Part shown: piece by piece, positions 47,122 through 58,244 of the stretch | Numbering within the stretch: position 1 is the first letter of the stretch | Layout of the letters: each line of letters begins with the position of its first letter | Assembly (NCBI RefSeq): GCF_000471905.2 | Contig: NW_006499809.1 | Coordinates: 70,179 to 134,178 of the forward strand | Length of the DNA stretch: 64,000 nt | Source: Amborella trichopoda | Taxonomy: Eukaryota > Streptophyta > Magnoliopsida > Amborellales > Amborellaceae | Direction of reading: 5' to 3' | Made by a program: the position numbers and the translations under genes | The notes under the pieces: generated by a model | The model's input: the letters and a program-made list of their open reading frames with translations, nothing else | Told to the model about the DNA's origin: nothing | Database searches by the model: none

Positions 47122-47209
47122 ATGCATGTTTAAGGTTGTGCCTTCGAGACCTGTGCGAGGCCTTTTAATGTCATGCGACCAGGACATGCACTATAGATTT
47201 GGGTCATAC

Positions 47210-47640
47210 AACTGAACCATGATGGTGATGAATGGCAATCTGTGGAGGCCATGGAGTGAGTATGGTGGTAGTTACGACTCACTTTGGGAAGATGGCACAA
47301 GGCTACTTATCCAGGAAAAATGGCGGGTGAAGAATGGTGATCCACTAGTTGACGACGAGTATGGGTGACGAGATGGCTTGCCATTTTGTGAGCACGGGTG
47401 AGACTTACTGGGGAATAATGAAAGATGGTAATGATGAATGGACTCACTGGGGAGGTAATGAAGGTGGAGCGTGCACACGACGGTTGGTTAGGGAAGGCGT
47501 GCATGGAGATGCACTTAAAGGGCATGTGCACGTATGTCGACTCACTGGGGAGGCAATAAAGGTGGTGTGCGCACACGAATGGGTTGGTTAAGGAAGACAT
47601 GCATGAAGATGCACGTAAAAGGGGTGTACATGTATCATGC
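47210..47640. repeat. CACTGGGGA-type tandem units (J)
   Basis: Words such as GGTGAGACTTACTGGGGAAT and GGTTAGGGAAGGCGTGCATG recur every 50-110 bp. E has them inverted at 4750-5250 and F at 10480-10830. Confidence 0.7.
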
Positions 47641-47970
47641 CTCCTGAACCTGTGCGAAGCAGTTTAACATCATGCGGCCAGTATGTGCACTATGGTTTAA
47701 GGTCGTATAGCTTGGATCGTGGTTATGCAGTTTAAAGTCATGCAACTAGGACCATGCAGTTTAAGGTCGTGCAACTGGACCTCCGCTATAGTTTAAGGTC
47801 ATATAGTTTGGACTGTGGTTATGCAGCTTAAAATCATGCAACTAGGACGATAGCTGTGCAGTTTCAAGTCATGCAGCACGGACCATGGCTGTACAGTTTA
47901 AGGTCATGCAGTGCGGATCATGGCTGTGCAGTTTAAGGTCATGCAATGCGGACCAGTAAGTGGGTTGCCA
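47640..47970 (+). repeat. GTTTAAGGTCATGCA tandem array, block 1 (J)
   Basis: About nine units such as GGACCATGCAGTTTAAGGTC and GTGCAACTGGACCTCCGCTA. Some units near 47900 are almost identical to each other (GTGCAGTTTAAGGTCATGCA), hinting at recent duplication within the block. Confidence 0.87.
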
Positions 47971-48400
47971 TGGAGGTAAAGCTTCATGGGGGATAAGTTC
48001 ATGGATAACTACCTGAGTCCTTGGGGACAAAGATAGTTAAGGCTATATACAAGCAGAGAAGTTTAGAAAAAGATAGAGGCTCTACGAGGAGTGGCAAGTA
48101 GAAGATACCTTACCAGGGATTAGGAGGGCTAGTTTTACTGTACGGGGATAATGAGTAATGATATGGATGTAACTCTGCTGAGAATGACAAGCCAGAGCAC
48201 AGATGAACCTTATTGAGGGTTGAAGGGGTAAGAATGGTCCTGACTCCCTGGGGATAGTGGGTCACAGTAAGATGTGACTCTCAGTGGAATGATGGTATGA
48301 AACAAACCTATAGAGGATTAAAGGGGTAAGTACAACCTTGCATGCATCTAACTCCAATGGGGGTGTTGATGAAGTACACCTTTAGCGAATAGGTGGCCCA
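47970..48400. repeat. CTCCCTGGGGAT-type units (J)
   Basis: Imperfect 50-60 bp units with GACTCCCTGGGGATAGTGGG and variants. Homologous to 36010-36400 (F) and 21080-21480 (K). No gene. Confidence 0.65.
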
Positions 48401-48414
48401 TCTTTCGGTTGAAG

Positions 48415-48910
48415 TTATGCATATGGACCATTTGTCGCCCTGTGCATTACAGTTTTAGGGTCTTGTAGCTTGGACCATGGCTATGCAATTTTAAGTCTTG
48501 CGGTTAGGACCATATAGTTTAAGGCTATGCGACTAGACCTTTGCTACAGTTTAAGGTCATGTAGTTTGGACCATGTCGCTAAGCCTTTTAACATCATGTG
48601 GCTATAACGTGCACTATGGTTTAAGGTCACACAGTTGGACCATAGTCGTTTAGTTTTGAGTCGTGCAAAGAGGACTAAGCAGTTTAAAGGTCGTGCAACT
48701 AGACCTCTGCTACAGGTTAGGGTCATATAGTTTCGACCATGGCTATGCAGTTTAAGGTCATGTAACACGGACCATAGTCGTAGAGTTTTGACTCATGCGA
48801 CGATGATTAAGTAGTTTAAGGTCGTGCAACTAGACCATGGCTACAGTTTAGGGTCATATAGTTTGGACCATGGCTGCGCAGTTTAAGATCATGCGGTACA
48901 GCTAGTTGTG
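48415..48910 (+). repeat. GTTTAAGGTCATGCA tandem array, block 2 (J)
   Basis: About thirteen units with more variation than block 1, including TAGACCTTTGCTACAGTTTA and TGGCTATGCAGTTTAAGGTC. Several short - strand frames cross it and are repeat by-products. Confidence 0.85.
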
Positions 48911-49137
48911 TGGTGAAGGAATGCGACTCCATGGGGAACAAAGCCGTCACAGGAGACTGGACTCCCTGAGGAGTGAGACTGTGATGCAGGGAATGAACTT
49001 CCTGAACAAGCAGGACAATGGTCCAGAGGGGAGTGTTGTGGCATGATAGCGACACTAAGTGTTGGGTGGTGCAAGAGGCATTAGGCCTAGATGGCGCATG
49101 CACAACATTAGGTACTTGTTGAAGAGCATGCTATTAA

Positions 49138-49378
49138 ATCCTTGATGAAGAGTGCGACAATAGCCTCTGAGCGAAGTCGTGCGGCGATGGCCCTTGACGA
49201 AGGTGTGTGGAAATTGCCCTTTGACGAAGGCGTGCAGCGATGGCCCTCGACTAAGGCATGCGACAATGGCCCTTTGACCAAGGCGTGCGGCGATGGCCCT
49301 TGACAAAGGCACACGATGATGGCTTTTGACGAAGGCGTGTGGCGATGGCTTCTTATGTGGCGCGCCACGATAGCCCTT
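49138..49378 (+). repeat. ~31-bp tandem repeat GACGAAGGCGTGCGGCGATG (J)
   Basis: About eight units of the form GACGAAGGCGTGCGGCGATG plus GCCCTT. It lies 100 bp upstream of the antisense TATA box, so it could be an upstream element of that promoter. Diverged relatives lie at 3090-3310 in E. Confidence 0.88.
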
Positions 49379-49485
49379 TCGTTCCTCGGTCTTGACCCGC
49401 CCCAGCCTGGTCTTATTGCCGTCAGAAGATGAGAACTGCAACATCTTTTTCGGATTTGTGAAGGGCAGCTTGTGGCACTGTCAAG

Positions 49486-49567
49486 TATAAAAGGGGGAAA
49501 ACCCCTTTCTACTATTTTTACCGAAGGGTAAAATAGTTAAAGAGTTTCTAGAGAGAGAGAGAGAGAG
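49486..49567 (+). promoter_or_regulatory. Antisense promoter module of element J: TATA box, two hairpins, GA tract
   Basis: TATAAAAG at 49486-49493. AAAGGGG/CCCCTTT pairs 49490-49496 with 49502-49508 around GAAAA. ACTATTTTTACC/GGTAAAATAGT pairs 49511-49522 with 49527-49537 with one bulged base and a 4-base loop. A (GA) tract fills 49551-49567. The order is the same as in E and, in part, F. It points toward the ORF at 50305 and against gag-pol. Confidence 0.62.
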
Positions 49568-50300
49568 CCTGAGATTTTGAGAAGAGACTTCTGGCAAGAG
49601 GGCTTTTTGGTGAACTCGGGTAGGTCCTGAGCCTCGTACCATGCTTGCAGATACTTTTGAAGAGTTCCAAGGCTTTCTGAGTAAGGAACAAGGTTCCTCG
49701 GGGTCTTAGCAAGATTTGCAGAGGTGCTCTACCAGAGTTTCGGTGCCTTCTTTGGTAGTCTTGTGGCTGAAGGGGAAGTCATAGAGAAGTCGAAGGAGTC
49801 TGACGGCACTCAGACTATCAGAAGCGAAGAAGGAGCAGTAGTAGTGGGCTCACCAGACATTCAGTGGAATTCTAGTGAGTTTGTGGCGAACGTTTGAAGC
49901 GCAAAAACTGAGAGAGATGAAACCCGCAAGGTTTGGGAAGCTTTCGGTGATTTCTGGTGGTTTTCCACTAACTCTGGTAATGAGTAGAAGGCAGGAAAGG
50001 GATTTTCGATGAACGAGAGCGAAGTCCCTAAGAAGAGGGAAAACACCGGTGGGAACCTGAGGGACTGCAAGCCTGCAACGGTTTGGAGGCAGAGGGTTGA
50101 GGGATGGCGAATGGTCACCCTCCGTACGCACGGTGTCAGGCCACATCGTGATTGTTAGGCGGCATGCCCCGACTTCAAGGGATGCACTTGTGAACAGCTG
50201 GAGTGTTGGAATTTATGATAGTCCCTTGGTCGTGGGACGACGATACGTTCTTTTGGTTGCGAGATAGCGATAGTCTTGCCCTTTGCTGCGAGCAGCAATA
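49568..50300 (+). other. Leader of the antisense unit in J
   Basis: It matches 36840-37425 in F and, inverted, 2150-2550 in E (GGAATTCTAGTGAGTTT, GAAGCTTTCGGTGATTTC, GGTGGTTTTCCAC). No convincing frame on + until about 50305. Likely transcribed leader. Confidence 0.5.
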
Positions 50301-50304
50301 GTTA

Positions 50305-51302
50305 GTGCTTTTGGATAAAGTCCTCCGACGGATGTCTTCTCGACGATCAGCCAAGGCCTCTAAGACCCCCAGGACGCAGGTTTCTTCAAACGGGGGCCGC
50401 GTTGTTATTGAGCACGAGGAGCCTCTCATTACTGAGAATGAACCACATTCCTCTTCTTGGCCTCCTATTTCTGGAGGTGAGAGTGAGTACAAACTGATAA
50501 TAATGGGTAACATGGCGATATCTCTTGTCACCTTGAGAGGGAGCCATGCATCTTCTGCTCGAAGGGAACTTATCATAGGTTCAGCTTTTGTAGTCACCTC
50601 CTTTTCGGGACAAGTTGTTCATCCTCTTGTCTGGCACATTCGCGGAGGCTTTGTCGTATTAAGGCCGTGATGCTTTTCCCTGCACAAGTTACCAGGCTCA
50701 ATCACCGTAATGTCTATGAAGACAATGGACGTGATCTTCTTAGAGCCGCTTATCAACTTTTCAGCCGGGCTTCTTTCTTCGAGTTGGTCATGTTCCCCTT
50801 TTTTGGGAAGAGGCTGATAAGCAATCTTCTAGACTTCGATGTTTCGTGCACAGGCTTGTTCAAAATGAAAGTGACTGAAACGGCTCAACAGGCTAGGTAG
50901 GTTCTGGATTGAGAAGAATCAACTTGTATTGAAAAATATCCTTCTATCAAGCCTTTACTTAAGTTTTTCCCCGGGCCTTTGACTATCAGAGATTCCGTGA
51001 CGTCACACTTAGGTAACCTTAAAACCAACTTTCTCATGCGTCAGTTCGTTCACCCAGATTTTGAGATTTCGCCTACGAAAATTCCTTTGATATTCAAAGA
51101 TTTCGCATGTTTTGAAAATGCAGATGATATGGTGATTCTTGAACGTAACATCAACGATTTGGAAGAATTACTTTATATGGCCCTTGAGGTAGGAAAAGAC
51201 CCATTTTCTCCTCAGTTGGTACGTGGGGAATATCGTCCTTTGGTTAGAAAGTTTTTCCTTCTCCATGCGGCAGCTATGAAGGATGGAATCAAGTGGACAT
51301 GA
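50305..51302 (+). pseudogene. Antisense ORF region of J, unrecognised product
   Basis: Open stretches on + at 50305-50670, 50667-50900 and 50979-51302 follow the antisense promoter. The first has a basic, Ser-rich start (SSRRSAKASKTPRTQVSS) and an acidic stretch (EHEEPLITENEP). The last includes FLMRQFVHPDFEISPTKIPL and ILERNINDLEELLYMALEVG. I cannot place them in a family, and they do not resemble the PMD-like ORFs of F and K. Several breaks. A host-derived passenger is possible. Confidence 0.45.
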
Positions 51303-52078
51303 CAAGATTATTAGTATAAGCTTAGTATTGAGAATTGAACGAACGTCTTCATTATGATTCCTTGTATGCAAATAGTTGTTGATAATATTAAAATGCCCTT
51401 CTTCTCCTTTTTGTAATAATCTTCAATTGATGAATGAAACAAATCTTTTACTATTTCATTGCTTCCACCCTTTCATAGCTTGGGATGAAAAAGAAAAACC
51501 CAATCCTTGCTTCGTCTTATGGAAGCCTGCCATGGCTTCAATGACCTCGAATGAGAGAGCAACTACTTCCTCACCCCTGAGTGTTTGATTGGATAAGGGC
51601 TCATAATTCATGGTTCTCATGATTTGGGGAGCCTGTTCGCTGTAAATACTCTAGTCTAGGGGAGCCTTGGCTTCGATTCGAGGTGCATTGTTTTTGAACT
51701 CGTCATAAGTCTTAGTCTCAGGGACAAACTCCTTCAAGTGCTGTGAAGTGATGCGCATAACCTCCAACTAAGTCTGGAGGCTACGAACCTCGCTTCTCAA
51801 CTCTGTCATGGGGTCTCGTTCTTGAGAGCCGGAGGGCTGACTCTTGTCCGCCATTACTTCTTCGATAACCCCTGAGAAGTGTAAGACCTTCTGGCTGCCG
51901 GTGATCCCCTTGTTCAATGAAGATGGAATTTGGAGCACCTTCCTTTGTGGTTGGTGTCCTAATTCATCTTATAAAAGAGCCATGGGGATATGAAGGACCT
52001 TTTGCTAGTCTGGTGTGTAGGTGATCGCCAGTGCTGGAAGGTCTACCTCTGGGGCTTCCATGGGCTCAGATGCTACTT
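51303..52078 (-). pseudogene. Tat polyprotein remnant of J between protease and the antisense ORF
   Basis: On the - strand there are ADKSQPSGSQERDPMTELRS (about 51855), LKEFVPETKTYDEFKNNAPR and VALSFEVIEAMAGFHKTKQG then LGFSFSSQAMKGWK (about 51500), which look like the linker after the Tat protease. The 51303-51400 part is AT-rich and could hold the end of the antisense transcript (TTTGTAATAATC, GATGAATGAAAC). No RT motif is seen. Confidence 0.5.
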
Positions 52079-53000
52079 CTAACTCATCATTTTGTTTTGG
52101 AGATTTTGAAGTAGAGGGGGAAGCTTCGTCTTTGAGAGAGGATACCGTGATTCGGAGAGGTGGTAAGGTATACTCAGGTAGATCAGAGTCAAAGGAAGGA
52201 TCTTGCCCTGTCTTTCCTCTTCATTGAACATGTCAGTGATCATTCGCCCCAGATCTTCAACGTCATCATGAGACGAGGGTCCCATCTCTCTCACAGGCTT
52301 CCAATCATCATCCTTAGACTTTTCTGGTGCTAGAAGGTCTGTGAAATAGTACTTGACGTCAGCATAGTGAGTCTCAGATATAGGGAACAATCTTTTATCA
52401 ACATAGACTGTGTGTTGTCTCCCCTCTCGACTGTATTTAAGGCATTGATGGAGCGTGGAAGGAACCACCCCCTGATTGTGAAGCCAAGGGCGACCAAGCA
52501 GGATGTTGTAGGAGGTATCGGTATTGATTACATGGAACTAAGCGTAATCGTTGAGGTCACCGATCTTGAGATGAAGGCGCACCATGCTAGTTGGCTTCTC
52601 CAGTGATTAGTTGAACCCTTGCACGGTGATGTGGGTAGGAGTGAGGTCGTCAGACCCTAATCCCAATTGGGTGAGGATCCTTCTTGGGATCAGGTTGACT
52701 GCTGACCCTCCATCCAGCATAATCTGGTTGATAAGGCAGGCGTGGAGTTCACCATTCACAATGAGGGGCGATTGTGAAATTTTCCTCCCAACTGAACGTC
52801 ATCCTCGAAAAAGAGATTGCCCAACACCCACTCAAGATGGCCGGGTCAACCTTAATAGTCTCCATCTCAGTCTCGTACACCTCTAGGTTAAAAAGAGCTT
52901 GAACTAGAGTCATATGATAGTCCTTAGATAGCAAGACGGCATCATAGATATTTAGAAGGGCTCGAAGCTTTCTCAAGTGCCCAATTACATCGTATTTCAC
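52079..53000 (-). pseudogene. Tat protease remnant of J
   Basis: On the - strand INQIMLDGGSAVNLIPRRIL near 52690-52740 is the active-site loop of a Tat aspartic protease. It is followed by YNILLGRPWLH near 52480-52520 and VPSTLHQCLKYSREGRQHTV just after. All three are in the usual order. Upstream AILLSKDYHMTLVQALFNLE belongs to the linker. Protease would cut the polyprotein. Several breaks. Confidence 0.82.
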
Positions 53001-53227
53001 TTACTTTTGCGTTCCTGATCCAGTCACTGGTGTAGGTGGTAGGGTAGGCTTAAGAACAGGCTTTGGTTGGGTTTTGGTTGGTGACACTGGCTGACTTTGT
53101 TGTTCAGCCAGTGTCGTCTGGGTTAATGGGGAAGTAATACGGACTTGTATAAGAGATGTAGAGGCTTGAGGTTTAGGCCTAGGGAAAAGTGAAGGATCAG
53201 GAAATTTGAGGACCTTGAGCTTTTGAG
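53001..53227 (-). pseudogene. Gag-protease linker of J, proximal part
   Basis: Pro/Lys/Thr-rich: TPQKLKVLKFPDPSLFPRPK, then QQSQPVSPTKTQPKPVLKPT. It continues at 56611 on the other side of the solo LTR. Confidence 0.65.
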
Positions 53228-53232
53228 GTGTG
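53228..53232. repeat. Target site duplication of the solo LTR, left copy (GTGTG)
   Basis: Directly precedes TGGTTAGATG. The same five bases stand at 56606-56610. Confidence 0.75.
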
Positions 53233-56200
53233 TGGTTAGATGCCGCGATCTCACCCTCCAGATCCTTGGAGGATCGGGCGGCACGATTCTCGGGTTTCAA
53301 GAGAGACCCAGGATGTTTGTGAGATCTCTCTCTCAGAAACTTCGTTCAAAAACTGGGGCAGGTGTTACCAACCGGTGAGAGAGGAATTTAAAGGTGGGTT
53401 CGGGACTTACTCAAGCTGACTCGCGTGGGCGCCCTCTTAGATCATGAAGAAAGCCCCTCAGTAATGAAACTGGTTCAGAATAGCCACCCTTGGCTCGTAT
53501 TATTCTTATTTTTTGCTTTCTTACAATCACACACATATATGGAAATGGTTATGGGACAGGGGCTCTTTTCTTCTTTGATGAACATGCGCAAGCATGCGTA
53601 TTCAAAAAGAAGAAAGAAAGACGGGGGGAGAGAAGAATTCGATCAAGGAGATGATCAAAGCAGTGATTAGGCTAGTGGATGATTGGCGTAATGTGGTAGA
53701 GAAATGGGCTTGTTAAATGAGACCAGATCACGAGATTGCTACTAGACGTCACTGCCAATATCGACTAGCTAACCACGATGGTCGGTCTGTCGTGGCAGTA
53801 AAGCCGGCCAAGCAAACCTGGCATAACAATATTACGGCTAAACGACAGGACTGCCATGAGATGCTAACCTCAACCCCTCTTGGTCGAACGAAAGAGTAGC
53901 AGAGGAATAATTAAAGAGAAGAAGGGAATATATGGAAGGAGAGAGAAGAAGGAAGAGAGGAGAGAAGAAGGAAGAGGAGATGCAGTCGGTGCTCGACATT
54001 GCTGACTCTTTCAAGAGATGGGAAAGAGAGGAAGCAGTCGGCGTTAGGCTTTACCGATTGTGTCAGATGAGAAGAGAGGAAGAGAACTAACTGGCGCTAT
54101 GTCTCGTCAACTGATAGAAGAAGAGAGGGAAAACCAGTCAGCGCTAGGTCTCGTCGACTGACAGAAGAAGAGAAAGAGAAGACCAACTGACACTAGGCCT
54201 CGGCTGACTGATAGAAGAAGAGAGACAAGACCAACCGACGTTAGGCCTCGTCGACTGATAGAAGAAGGGAGAGAAGACCGTCAATGCTATGTCTCACCAG
54301 TTGACAGAAGAAGAGAGAGAAGACCAACCGGCACTAGGGCTTGCCAACTGATAGTAGCAGATAGATAAGACCAATTGGCACTAGGTCTCACCGATTGATA
54401 GAAGAAGAGAGAGAAGACCAACCGGTGCTAGGTCTCACCGACTGGTAAAAGAAGAGAGAGAAGGTCAATCGGTGCTAGGCCTCGTCGACTAATAGAAGAA
54501 GAAAGAAAAGACCAACTTACGCTAGGACTCGCCAACTGGTAGAAGAAAATAGCGAATACCAATCGGCGCTACACCTCGACGCTACACCTCGCCAATTGAC
54601 AGAAGAAGATAGAGATGACCAACCGGCGCTAGGTCTCGCTAGTTGACAGAAGAAGATAAAGAAGACCAACCAGCTCTATGCCTCGCTAGTTGACAGAAGA
54701 AGATAGAGATGACTAACCGGACTAGGTCTCACCAGTTGACAAAAGAAGATAGAGGAGACCAACTGTCACTAGGTCTCGCCAGTTGATAAAAGAATATAGA
54801 GAAGACCAACACCACTAGGTCTCGCCAGTTGACAGAAGAAGATAGAGAAGACCAACCGGCGCTAGGTCTAGCCAGTTGACAGACAAAGATAGAGAAGATC
54901 AACAGGTGCTCGGTCTCGCCAGTTGACAGAAGAAGTTAGAGAAGACCAACCGGTGCTAGGTCTCACCAGTTGACAGAAGAAGATAGAGAATACCAACCGA
55001 CGCTAGGTCTCGCAAGTTGACAGAAGGAGCTAGAGACGAGAAGGGAAGATGAGAGAGAAAGAGATGGAGATGGGAAGAGGAGAGAGAAAAGAGAGAGAGA
55101 AGAGAGAGAAAGAGAGAGAAGAGAGAGAGGTAAGGAGAGAGAAAGTTTTTTACCTAAAGGGTGCTGACCCTTTTCTTCTCTCTCCTCTCTCTCTCTCCAA
55201 GACGTACTCATGGTTCAAGCAAGAATGGAAATTTTATTGAATTCTCAAAGAATGAATCAAGTGTTTAGAGTCCTTTTTATAATGAGACAGTGCTTGTTTA
55301 TATAGAATTGTGCCCAAACATGAATTGATTAATTAAAATTACACCTAATTGCTAAAAATTAAGATTTAATTTGATTAAAAGAAATTCTAAAAATTGGAGG
55401 AAAAGGACTATTTTTCCCATAACTAACAATTTGTGGAATTTCAGAACAGTCCCTACTGCTGCCCGAGATCTTGCGTGATCTTCCATGACTGATCTTAGGG
55501 TGTTCGGATTCCCATTTGATTGAAAGATTATTATATTCTTATAGGGCTTGTCATGACGATCGATTTGATACCAATTTTGAGCCATGGATCATGTTTCGAA
55601 CCATGATCATAAGACTTGAAATTTTCTTGAATCTTGAAAACTTTGGATCTATGATGAGCTTGTTCCATGATGTTTTTCTATGATTTTTTCATTGTAATAC
55701 ACTAAGCATGTCGTCATGATTGCATGGCAACAAATGGGACGTGATTTGAGCCCGAATGAAGATTTCACAACTTTTGAGTTTTGGCTGAAATCTGGAATCT
55801 GGTGGCCGAAATTTCAGTTACTTCATCGCCTTCATGCACAAAATATGACCATCCATCATGTACAGGGTTCGGACCAATGATAGTCCCAGACCTTATGCAC
55901 ACAATGGATTTGGTTTCACGTTGATTCGTTGCGCGAGTGTCGTGATTTGGTCCATCGAGCGAGGTGTGTCGCTGCTGAATTTTCTACAATTTCTTCAGGG
56001 ATTGGCAACTTCTCTCTAGATTTTATCCCTTCTCATACATCATCTCGGGGCATGCCACATATCGAATTATTAGTGTTGATGCAACGAATACGCTCACCAA
56101 ATTTGGGAGTGATCCGACTTCGAACGAGTGACTTACGGACCCCAAAAGTGACTGCCAGTGATTGTAAAAGCAGCCACCTGTAATGGTGTTTTGGTGCAGT

Positions 56201-56605
56201 GAAGCCACACGGGAATAGTGTGTGGCCCCTCCTGTTTCAATGTTTTGCTTGTATCTTTGTTCGGGAGCGTCTGATTACATCGAAACTTGGCCCATAGGGA
56301 TTTTTGCCCGTACCAGATCTAATGGCAGTGGTCTCACAATGATTTGAGACACCAAAAATGTAGCTCCATTTGTAGGGTCCGTTTCAGGGTGTTAGAGGCC
56401 ATTTTTTCAAAAACTGTTCCTTTGTGTTCACTGCCTTAGACATGTATGATCGTGATGAAACTTGGCAGATGGTCTCTTGAGGTGTTGATAAAGATTTTGA
56501 CTAGTTTTAGGGCCATTCTGAAAATGTCGAGAATTTTCATTGTTTTGTAGGCTTTATTGACCTGCTTCCTACCAAGGACCAAGGCGCTAAAAATATGTTC
56601 AAACA
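53233..56605 (-). mobile_element. Solo Tat LTR (subfamily A1) inserted in J
   Basis: 3373 bp with TG...CA ends: on the - strand TGTTTGAACATATTTTTAGC to GGCATCTAACCA. GTGTG stands on both sides and the J linker runs on each side, so this is an insertion reduced to one LTR by LTR-LTR recombination. It is longest because of its 53980-55030 minisatellite. Outer parts match K's LTRs. Confidence 0.85.
53980..55030. repeat. ~47-bp minisatellite with inverted-repeat core, about 21 units (solo LTR)
   Basis: Units read AGAAGAAGATAGAGAAGACC, then AACCGGCGCTAGGTCTCGCC and AGTTGAC. In each the arms around CTAGGTCT are reverse complements. Some units differ on both arms together: GGTG/CACC at about 54421 and 54941, GGCG/CGCC at about 54853, GACG/CGTC at about 54236. 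K's LTR has the same core on a 58-62 bp unit. Confidence 0.9.
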
Positions 56606-56610
56606 GTGTG
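56606..56610. repeat. Target site duplication of the solo LTR, right copy (GTGTG)
   Basis: Equals 53228-53232 and follows the LTR terminus TTCAAACA. Confidence 0.75.
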
Positions 56611-57545
56611 GGTTGTAGCTTCTTCCCCGATCTTAGACTCATTTTTCCAATGATAGATGGTACTTCCAAGATCTGCGCCATATGGGAGGCTTCTTTAGAA
56701 GAGGAGCTTGATGTTGGTTCGGTTTTGGCTCGGATTGACAGGGCATCAGTGTTTGTCAAGAATCCAACCACCTGGGCCAGCATTTCTCTGAAGTGCTTTT
56801 ACTACGACTCATTGAGGCTGGTACCTCCAAGCTCTCTATTTAGAGAGTCAAAGTATGGGCATTGTTGAGCTGCACCTGTAGGAGAAATAGAAGAGGAGGG
56901 AGGAGAAGAACAGTTAGAACATTCTGGGTAGCCTTTTACTTTGTTGTCAGAATTGGACATTTACAGGAGGTATTTAAGGTCTTTCCCCGGCTTTGACTAT
57001 TGTGGGGTGCTTTTAGCATTGTCACCCATATTGGAGGAATCCCAAGCTACTGGTGAATCAGAGATGTCTGCTTGATTGGATGAAAGGATAAGGCGAGTTG
57101 CACTTGAGATGAAGTCCTGTAAGGTCGGAAGAGGAGGAAGAGGCCTGAGAAATTCTGCCTCTTCCTCGACCAGTGGCTGAGGGATACGATTCCTTCGACG
57201 GGCTGACTTGGGTGCTTTCCATCTCCTTCTGGATCCCTGAGGAGGTGTTTGAACTGCCCTATCAGGCTGGTGAGTAGTCCTAGCTTGGTGGACTACCTCA
57301 CGCTTAGGGACTTGGACCTACTTCACCCATGATAGACTTCACAGGGTTGAGAAATCGAGGGCTCTCAAGGGTCCAATGTATGCTAGTAAGGGACCTGCAG
57401 TGGGGTCTCCTCTTAGATGAGAGAGATGGCTTGAAAGAGCTTAGGGAGAACGAGTTGATGATGTGGCCTTCTTATACCTTCCGAGTGACTATAGCTTCAA
57501 ACCCAGAACATTCATTCAGCTCGTTGCCCCATACTTGGTGATATG
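56611..57545 (-). pseudogene. Gag-protease linker of J, distal part
   Basis: On the - strand KTEPTSSSSSKEASHMAQIL then SIIGKMSLRSGKKLQPT, preceded by a Ser/Asp/Lys-rich stretch with one unit of the K spacer repeat (about 56930-57130). No enzyme motif. The short + frame 57329-57541 is a shadow. Confidence 0.6.
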
Positions 57546-57549
57546 GGTA

Positions 57550-58175
57550 TTAGAGGATTTCTGTACCCTGGGTGAGGCATTTAGGCTTCTTGGCTAGCCT
57601 GGGAGTGATGAGGCTCTGTTGAAGCATTTCCTCGAAGAGGGCCTGTAGAGGGTCTGGCTCAGTGTTTCCCTTAGCTTGTGTTGGGAGATCTTTTCTTGCA
57701 CAGGGGGAAGAGGGACTTGAAGGCGTCCTTCTGGGTTGCCTTGAAGCTCCTGACACTGCTACATCTTCTTTGCCAAGAGTTCGCGGAAGCCAATGCATTC
57801 GCTGACATCATGGCCTTATATCTGGTGATATGCGCACCAAAGGTTCTCAGTCCCTGGAGGCAGGAACTTGGGTTGCCTTGTCGGCTTCAGTGTTATGTGT
57901 CCCTCTTTAAGCATTATAGAAAATAGTGTGTGGAGGATAGCTGGTGCCTTGTCACCCTCTTGGAACTTCACTATATGAGAGGCCTCAGTTACCCCGAACG
58001 CCTTCTTTAACTCTTCGAGCTTTATCTGACCCTTGTTAATAAGGGCTTTGATAGTGTCGTTGAGTTTATAGCACTCATGAGTAAGGTGGCCTACTCTCCT
58101 GTGATAGGCGCAATACCTCTCATTCATCTCCTGTCCAGCCAGCTCTACGGTGTTGATCTCCGGCAACTGAATCAT
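57550..58175 (-). pseudogene. Tat gag remnant of J: zinc knuckle region
   Basis: NERYCAYHRRVGHLTHECYK near 58110 is the Tat gag knuckle, followed by ALINKGQIKLEELKKAFGVT and ILHTLFSIMLKEGHITLKPT. K has the same order at 25402-25791, about 60-65% identical by eye. Confidence 0.82.
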
Positions 58176-58244
58176 GTTTTATTCTAACAACAGTCGAAGC
58201 AATGTAGGAGTCCATTCCTTGTCGAAGGGGTAAACTTTACTCTG

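Noticed and set aside
53980-55030. CRISPR-like regular array
   Set aside because: Units are near-identical end to end with no unique spacers, and the DNA is a plant LTR. It is a minisatellite.
54963-55240. Ser/Leu-rich (-) and Arg/Glu/Lys-rich (+) short frames
   Set aside because: Both are translations of a GA/CT tract in a Tat LTR. Similar frames at 16835-17041, 17352-17770 and 26671-27069 are rejected for the same reason.
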